Source: Amycolatopsis thermophila
GTDB taxonomy: Bacteria > Actinomycetota > Actinomycetes > Mycobacteriales > Pseudonocardiaceae
Length of the DNA stretch: 64,000 nucleotides
Reading direction: 5' to 3'
NCBI RefSeq assembly: GCF_030814215.1
Contig: NZ_JAUSUT010000001.1
Location: forward strand, 3,410,001-3,474,000
The notes beneath the pieces are model-generated. The model did not search any database, had not been told where the DNA came from, and saw only the letters and a program-made list of their open reading frames with translations. Numbering within the stretch: position 1 is the stretch's first letter; every line of letters begins with the position of its first letter. The position numbers and the translations under genes are program-made. Positions 59,212 to 64,000 of this stretch are shown in pieces.

Positions 59212-61050
59212 TCACTGGTCGGCGGTGTAGAGCGCGGCGATGTCCGCCGCGTAGCGGTCGTTGATGATCCGGCGCTTGAGCTTGAGCGTCGGGGTGACCT
59301 CGCCGCTCTCCGGCGTCCACGCCTTGGGCAGGACCTGGTACTTCTTGATCTGCTCGACGCGGGCCAGGCGAGCGTTGGCCGACTCGACCGCGCGCTGGAC
59401 CTCCGCGCGGACCGCCGGGTGCTCGGCGAGCACGACCGGGTCGGTGCCCTCGATGCCCTGCTGGGCCGCCCAGCCCGGCAGGAACTCGTCGTCGAGCACG
59501 ATCAGCGCGGTGACGTAGGGCTTGTCGTTGCCGATCGCCACCGCCTGCCCGATCAGCGGGTGCTCCTTGAGCAGGCCCTCGATGCGGGTCGGCGCGATGT
59601 TCTTGCCGCCCGAGGTGATGATCAGTTCCTTCTTGCGGTCGGTGATCGTGACGAAGCCGTCGTCGTCGATCGTGCCGATGTCGCCGGTGTGGAACCAGCC
59701 GTCCTCGTCGAGCGCGGAGGCGATCGAGCCGTCCTCCTGCAGGTAGCCCATGAACACCAGCGGGCCGCGGACCAGCAGCTCACCGTCGGCGTCGACCTTG
59801 ATCTCGGTGTCGGCCAGCGCCCGTCCGACGGTGCCGGCGCGGAAGGCCTTCGCCGAGTTCGACGTGACCGCGCCGGAGGTCTCCGACAGACCCCACACCT
59901 CGTGGATCTCCACGCCCAGCCCGGCAAGGAAGTACAGGACCTCGACCGGGAGCGCGGCCGCGCCGCTGGAGCAGAAGTGCAGCTTGTCGAAGCCGAGCAG
60001 CGCGCGCACCGGCGCGAGCACCGTCCGGTCGGCCTCGGCGATCTTCTCGGCCAGGTCCGGCGGCACCACCTCGCCCGCGTTGCGCAGCTTGTAGCCCTGC
60101 TGCAGCAGGTCGCTGGCCGCCAGCAGCGCGTTGCGCCGGTCCTCGGGCAGGCCGGGCAGCATCGCCTTGAGCCCGGCGGCGATCTTCTCCCACACGCGCG
60201 GCACGCCGAAGAAGCCCTGCGGGTGGACGCGGCCGAGCGCGCCGGCGATCTGCGTCGGGTCGGCGAGCGTGTGGACGTGCCCGGCGTAGACGATCGGCAT
60301 GTAGATCGAGATCTCGCGCTCGGCGATGTGCGCGAGCGGCAGGTAGGCGATGTTCTCCAGGTGCTTGGGGGACTCGTGCAGCGAGTGCACGGCGTAGGCC
60401 TCGAAGATCACGTTGTGGTGGGACAGCACCACGCCCTTCGGGTCGCCCGTCGTGCCCGAGGTGTAGATCATCGCGATCGGGTCCTCGGGGCGGAGGTCCG
60501 CCCAGCCGTCCTCGAACACCCGCGGGTCGGCGGCGTGGAGTTCGGCGCCGCGGGTGCGCAGGTCGTCGAGGCTGACGAACCGCTCGTCCCCGGCGGGCAC
60601 CGCGCCCGCGTCGATCATCACGATCCGGCGCAGCGCGGGCAGTTCGTGCAGGACCTGCTGCCACCGCTTGAGCTCGTCCATGCCCTGCAGTACGACGACC
60701 GGCGCCGCGCTGTGCCGCGCCACGTAGGAGATCTGGTCCGGGCTGAGCGTGGCGTACGCCGTGCAGGAGATCGCGCCGAGGTGGGTGGCGGCGAGGTCGG
60801 TGATGAGGTGGTCGGGCGAGCTCGGCGCCATGATCAGCATCCGCTCGCCGCGGCGTAGCCCCAGGTCGGCCAGGCCCCGCGAAACCGCGGCGATCTCGTC
60901 GCGGAACGCGGACCAGGTGAGCGTCGGGCGGTCCGGGTCGTCCAGCGACGTGAGCGCGGGCAGGTCGCCGTACTCCGCCGCGTTGCGACGGAGGAGCATG
61001 GGGATCGTCAAGCCCTCGGCCTGCTCAGCGACGGACGGTTGGCTGGTCAA
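59212..61050 (-). CDS. Long-chain fatty acid--CoA ligase (FadD15-type)
   Basis: 612 residues. AMP-binding P-loop MIYTSGTTGDPKGVVLSHHN (about 193-212), VWGLSETSG (A5), DGWFHTGDIGTIDDDGFVTITDRKKELI (A7/A8) and the C-terminal lysine region TPTLKLKRRIINDRY. It activates long-chain fatty acids with ATP and CoA. The length and HIAEREISIYMPIVYAG block fit bacterial FACL of the FadD15/long-chain type. TTG 61050 has GAGGAGG six bases upstream. Divergent from kynureninase. Confidence 0.92.
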   Translation of the reverse strand: MTSQPSVAEQAEGLTIPMLLRRNAAEYGDLPALTSLDDPDRPTLTWSAFRDEIAAVSRGLADLGLRRGERMLIMAPSSPDHLITDLAATHLGAISCTAYATLSPDQISYVARHSAAPVVVLQGMDELKRWQQVLHELPALRRIVMIDAGAVPAGDERFVSLDDLRTRGAELHAADPRVFEDGWADLRPEDPIAMIYTSGTTGDPKGVVLSHHNVIFEAYAVHSLHESPKHLENIAYLPLAHIAEREISIYMPIVYAGHVHTLADPTQIAGALGRVHPQGFFGVPRVWEKIAAGLKAMLPGLPEDRRNALLAASDLLQQGYKLRNAGEVVPPDLAEKIAEADRTVLAPVRALLGFDKLHFCSSGAAALPVEVLYFLAGLGVEIHEVWGLSETSGAVTSNSAKAFRAGTVGRALADTEIKVDADGELLVRGPLVFMGYLQEDGSIASALDEDGWFHTGDIGTIDDDGFVTITDRKKELIITSGGKNIAPTRIEGLLKEHPLIGQAVAIGNDKPYVTALIVLDDEFLPGWAAQQGIEGTDPVVLAEHPAVRAEVQRAVESANARLARVEQIKKYQVLPKAWTPESGEVTPTLKLKRRIINDRYAADIAALYTADQ

Positions 61051-61131
61051 CTGCGACCTCCTCGTGATCAGCTGGCGGAGACACCACTCTATGTGACTGC
61101 CGACACAGGGTGATAGAGAGAAAGGGACACG

Positions 61132-62298
61132 ATGTCACTGCGCGACGAAGCGGCGGAGCTGGACGCGCTGGACCCGCTCGCCGGGAAGCGCGCCGAGTTC
61201 GACCTCGACCCGGAACTGTCCTATCTGGACGGGAATTCACTGGGCGCGCCGCCGCGCGGGGTGGCGACGCGGATGGCCGCGGTGGTGTCCGAGCAGTGGG
61301 GCCGGCGGCTGATCCGGTCGTGGGACGAGGGCTGGTGGGACGCGCCGGAGCGGATCGGCGACCGGATCGCGCCGTTGGCCGGGGCCGGGCCGGGGCAGGT
61401 GGTGGTCGGCGACTCGACGACGGTGAACCTGTTCAAGGCGGTGGTCGCGGCGGCGCGGCTGAACCCGGGCCGGCCGGAGATCCTGCTCGACGCCGGCACG
61501 TTCCCCACGGACGGCTACATCGCCGAGAGCGCGGCGCGGCTGACCGGGCACACGGTGCGGCGGGTGCCGGTGGCGGAGATGGCTTCCGCGGCCGGTTCGC
61601 GGACGGCGCTGGCGCTGGTCAACCACGTCGACTACGTGACCGGGGCGCTGCACGACCTGCCCGGGATCACGGCCGCGCTGCACTCCGCCGGGGCGCTCGC
61701 GGTGTGGGACCTGTGCCATTCGGTGGGGGCGGTGCCGGTGCGGCTTGATGCGGCGGGGGTCGACCTCGCCGTCGGGTGCACGTACAAGTTCCTGAACGGA
61801 GGACCCGGTTCGCCGGCTTTCCTTTACGTGGCGCGGAAGTGGCTGCCGTCGTTCGACCAGCCGCTGACCGGGTGGGCCGGGCACGCCGATCCGTTCGGGA
61901 TGACGCCGGAGTACTCGGGGCGGACGGGGATCAGCCGTGGCCGGACCGGCACGCCGGACATCCTGTCGATGCTGGCGCTGGACGCCGCGCTCGACGTGTG
62001 GGGCGACGTGACGATCGAACAGGTGCGCGCGAAGGGCCTGGCGCTGGGGGACTTCTTCCTGAAGTGCGTGGACGCGTTGGTGCCCGGTGCGCGAGTGGTC
62101 ACGCCGCGCGATCACGGGCGGGGCAACCAGATCTCGCTGGCCTGGCCCGACGCGAAAACAGCGATGGCGACGTTGATCGAGCGGGGCGTCATCGGGGACT
62201 TCCGGCCGCCCGAGGTGCTGCGGTTCGGGTTGGCTGCGCTGTACGTGCGGTACGGGGATGTGCTTCGGGCGGTGGAGGAGCTGCGGGCGTTGCGGTGA
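61132..62298 (+). CDS. kynU: Kynureninase
   Basis: 388 residues. SYLDGNSLGAPPRG at the N-terminus, DSTTVNLFKAV, NHVDYVTGALHDLPGIT, WDLCHSVGAVPV with the PLP-binding Asp, and the Schiff-base lysine K219 in GCTYKFLNGGPGSPAF are all diagnostic of KynU. It cleaves kynurenine (or 3-hydroxykynurenine) to anthranilate and alanine. No tryptophan dioxygenase or formamidase is adjacent, so it stands apart from a full kynurenine operon here. ATG 61132 with AAAGGGA upstream. Confidence 0.93.
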   Translation: MSLRDEAAELDALDPLAGKRAEFDLDPELSYLDGNSLGAPPRGVATRMAAVVSEQWGRRLIRSWDEGWWDAPERIGDRIAPLAGAGPGQVVVGDSTTVNLFKAVVAAARLNPGRPEILLDAGTFPTDGYIAESAARLTGHTVRRVPVAEMASAAGSRTALALVNHVDYVTGALHDLPGITAALHSAGALAVWDLCHSVGAVPVRLDAAGVDLAVGCTYKFLNGGPGSPAFLYVARKWLPSFDQPLTGWAGHADPFGMTPEYSGRTGISRGRTGTPDILSMLALDAALDVWGDVTIEQVRAKGLALGDFFLKCVDALVPGARVVTPRDHGRGNQISLAWPDAKTAMATLIERGVIGDFRPPEVLRFGLAALYVRYGDVLRAVEELRALR

Positions 62299-62349
62299 GG
62301 TTGGGGTTCGGTGGTGTGGGTTGGGTGGTGCGGTTTGCGGCGGTTTTTT

Positions 62350-62972
62350 GGCCGTCGGTCGAGTGGGCCTGTCGTGCTGGGGTGAGTGGGCCTGTCGTGG
62401 TGGGGTGAGCGGGCGTGGCGAGGGGCGGTGAACGGGCCTGGCGAGGGGCGGTGAACGGTCCGTTCATGTGTTGGTGAGTGGGTGTTTGGTGGGGTGATGA
62501 ACGGTCCGTTCATGGCTTGGGAGCGCTCGCAGCAGCTCGAGTGGACCGTTCGTGACGGGGTGGGCGGACCGCTCGCGGGGCGATGAGCGGACCCTTCGCG
62601 GGGGGGGGGGGGGGCGATGAGTGGCCCCTTCACGGGGGACCGTTCGTGATGAGTTGAGCGGACCGTTCATGGGGCGATGAGCGGACCGTTCGGGAGGGGA
62701 CGCAAGGGCGCATTCGTGGGTGGCGACATGGTCGGTTGTGGGGACGAATGGGCTGGTTCGTGGGGTTGCGAAAGGGCCGGTTCCTGGGTTGCGGAAGACC
62801 GGCTCGCTGGGGGACGAACGGGCCGGCTCGTGGGGTTGCGAAAGGGATACTCGCTGGGGACGAAAGAGTCCGTCCTTGGGGGACGAAAGGACCACTCGCG
62901 GGGCAGCGAGCGGGCCGTTGGTGCCGCGGCGAGTGGTTCGCTCGTGAAGCGATGAACGGACCGTTCATCGAA
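62350..62972. repeat. Palindrome-cored minisatellite, about 23-bp units
   Basis: Units follow GGCGATGAACGGTCCGTTCA plus TGGGG. Three cores are essentially perfect palindromes: 62452-62466, 62497-62513 and 62952-62968 (ATGAACGG-W-CCGTTCAT). Others are diverged (GAGCGGACCGTTCG, GAACGGGCCGGCTCG). A run of 15 G at 62600-62614 interrupts it. 62973-63128 has no gene. Confidence 0.85.
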
Positions 62973-63128
62973 GTGCGGCCGTTGGTGGCGGCATCGGTGG
63001 GCCGTTCGTGCGGCGACGAGTGCGCGCCGCGATATGTGGGCCGCGCGCGGGGTGACACGAGGAGATCTTCGTCCCGGTCGGACCCACCGGGTCACGCAAC
63101 CGCCTCCGTCCACAACGGACAATAGTAT

Positions 63129-63169
63129 GGCCGGAGCAGCGGGAGGGGTGGGAGGCCGCTGCTCCGGCC
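63129..63169 (-). terminator. Hairpin terminator downstream of devR-like gene
   Basis: GGCCGGAGCAGCGG (63129-63142) is perfectly complementary to CCGCTGCTCCGGCC (63156-63169), about 100 bp after the response regulator stop and at the end of the repeat-rich gap. Confidence 0.65.
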
Positions 63170-63272
63170 GGTTATCTCAGCTCGCGGCGACCGGCGCGGC
63201 CGAGAATCTTCTGTTGTGACCCCTTCACCTTCGTCGAGTGCGGACTTTCCCAACAGGGTCCAATGGCCCTGT

Positions 63273-63920
63273 TTACCGAGCGGAAGTGTCACGCCGCCGC
63301 GTCGCGTACACCGCGGCCTCCGTGCGCCGCTCGAAACCCAGCTTGTGCAGCACCGCCGAAACGTAGTTCTTCACCGTCTTCTCGGCCAGGTGCAGGTGCT
63401 GGGCGATCTGCCGGTTGGTCAGCCCGTCCGCCACCAGGTCCAGCACCCGCCGCTCCTGCGGGCTGAGCTGGTCGTATCCCGGATCGTTCGGCCCGCCGCC
63501 ACGCAACCGGGTCAGCACCGTCGCCGTGAGTTCCGGGTCCAGCAGCGAAGCGCCGGCCGCGATCCGGCGCACCGAGCCGATCAGGTCGATGCCGGACACC
63601 TGTTTCAGCAGGTACCCGGCCGCACCCGCCATGATCGCGCCGAACAGGGCCTCGTCGTCGGAATAGGACGTCAGCATCAGGCACGCGGGCGCGGGCTGGA
63701 CCGACGACCGGATCTCCCGGCACACGCTGATCCCCTCCCCGTCGGGCAGGCGCACGTCGAGGATCGCCACATCCGGCGTCAGCTCGGGAATCCGCCGCAG
63801 CGCCTCGGCGACGGTGCCGGCCTCGCCGACCACCCGGACGTCGCCTTCGGACTCCAGCACCGTCTTCAACCCGGTCCGCACCAGTTCGTGGTCGTCGAGC
63901 AGGAACACCGAGATCGTCAT
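63273..63920 (-). CDS. devR: NarL/LuxR-type response regulator, DevR/DosR-like
   Basis: 215 residues from ATG 63920. Receiver domain: acidic pocket DD in FLLDDHELVRTGL, phospho-Asp in AILDVRLPDGEGI, Thr in LMLTSYSDDEALF and Lys in YLLKQVSG. The LuxR HTH reads LSPQERRVLDLVADGLTNRQIAQHLHLAEKTVKNYVSAVLHKLGFERRTEAAVYAT, and its recognition helix KTVKNYVS is the same as in mycobacterial DevR/DosR. It should activate a hypoxia/NO or redox regulon. The start overlaps the stop of the sensor kinase upstream. Confidence 0.9.
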   Translation of the reverse strand: MTISVFLLDDHELVRTGLKTVLESEGDVRVVGEAGTVAEALRRIPELTPDVAILDVRLPDGEGISVCREIRSSVQPAPACLMLTSYSDDEALFGAIMAGAAGYLLKQVSGIDLIGSVRRIAAGASLLDPELTATVLTRLRGGGPNDPGYDQLSPQERRVLDLVADGLTNRQIAQHLHLAEKTVKNYVSAVLHKLGFERRTEAAVYATRRRDTSAR

Positions 63921-64000
63921 CGCACCCCTCCGGACCCGTTCAGCTCGGCCGTCCACACGAGCGTGGTGCCGTGATCACCCCGGCGCGACACCGAGCACCG
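63917..64000 (-). CDS. Sensor histidine kinase, C-terminal end (rest outside window)
   Basis: The last 27 codons read RCSVSRRGDHGTTLVWTAEL then NGSGGVR and TGA at 63917-63919, overlapping the ATG of the response regulator. G-T-T-L-x-W is the final strand of the HATPase domain of NarX/DevS-type kinases. Position and overlap mark it as the cognate kinase. Confidence 0.75.
   Translation of the reverse strand, partial: RCSVSRRGDHGTTLVWTAELNGSGGVR

Overview
The window is chromosomal DNA from a very high-GC actinobacterium. Evidence: GC-saturated third codon positions, many GTG and TTG starts, leaderless genes with TANNNT -10 boxes, an IlvX-type TPP protein, a DevR-type regulator, a CtpI-like double P-type ATPase, WS/DGAT, PaaX, DUF3618, DUF2795 and DUF3558-like proteins, and LytR-CpsA-Psr proteins. 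The gene set and the numerous intergenic minisatellites suggest Pseudonocardiaceae, probably Amycolatopsis or a close relative. That assignment is inference from family content, not a database result. There is no prophage, CRISPR array, rRNA or intact insertion sequence; the only mobile-element trace is an eroded IS5-like transposase fragment.

Layout. 1-4.8 kb: end of a FadB-type beta-oxidation enzyme, two large inverted repeats, a glcD-ilvX operon and a GNAT gene. 4.8-9.7 kb: a tiny amphipathic peptide gene, then divergent gabT-DUF3830 and gabD/tartrate-dehydrogenase-like operons. 9.8-14.8 kb: a giant CtpI-like ATPase and a lipoprotein. 14.9-19.5 kb: a GntR/FCD regulator with two Asp/Glu racemase-fold proteins, divergent from a 2-hydroxyacid dehydrogenase and an amidase. 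Three copies of one palindromic operator (7099, 16285, 17107) connect the gab block to the racemase/amidase block, so both are probably one regulon for an unidentified nitrogenous compound. 20-31.9 kb: oxidoreductases, WS/DGAT, a Xi-class GST, a second TPP enzyme, an alpha/beta hydrolase and PaaX, separated by long repeat-filled gaps, with one decayed flavodoxin gene. 32-37.6 kb: small regulators, an operator-controlled peptide deformylase, PepE, a J-domain/NERD fusion and a decayed GNAT gene. 37.6-41.6 kb: a quinate/shikimate-type module (MHS transporter, TetR, QsuB-like dehydroshikimate dehydratase). 41.7-48.1 kb: small conserved proteins, a PhoX-like protein, an unusual tRNA, and a TetR with a Baeyer-Villiger-type monooxygenase. 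48.2-56.2 kb: IS remnant, HTH regulator, LCP protein, phospholipase A2/acyltransferase-3 fusion, a 34-unit minisatellite and a diguanylate cyclase. 56.4-64 kb: three tandem micro-ORFs, an MFS transporter, SDR, fatty acyl-CoA ligase, kynureninase, another palindromic repeat array, and a DevR-type two-component pair cut by the window edge.

Most noteworthy: three 72-73 bp cassettes, each with a Shine-Dalgarno sequence and a six-codon ORF (M-S/R-D-R-D-F); the shared operator regulon; the PLA2/acyltransferase fusion; a class-I-shaped tRNA with anticodon UAG; paired DevR-box-like sites 21 bp apart in a window that also encodes a DevR-like regulator; and at least seven intergenic tandem-repeat regions, many with a 21-23 bp period.
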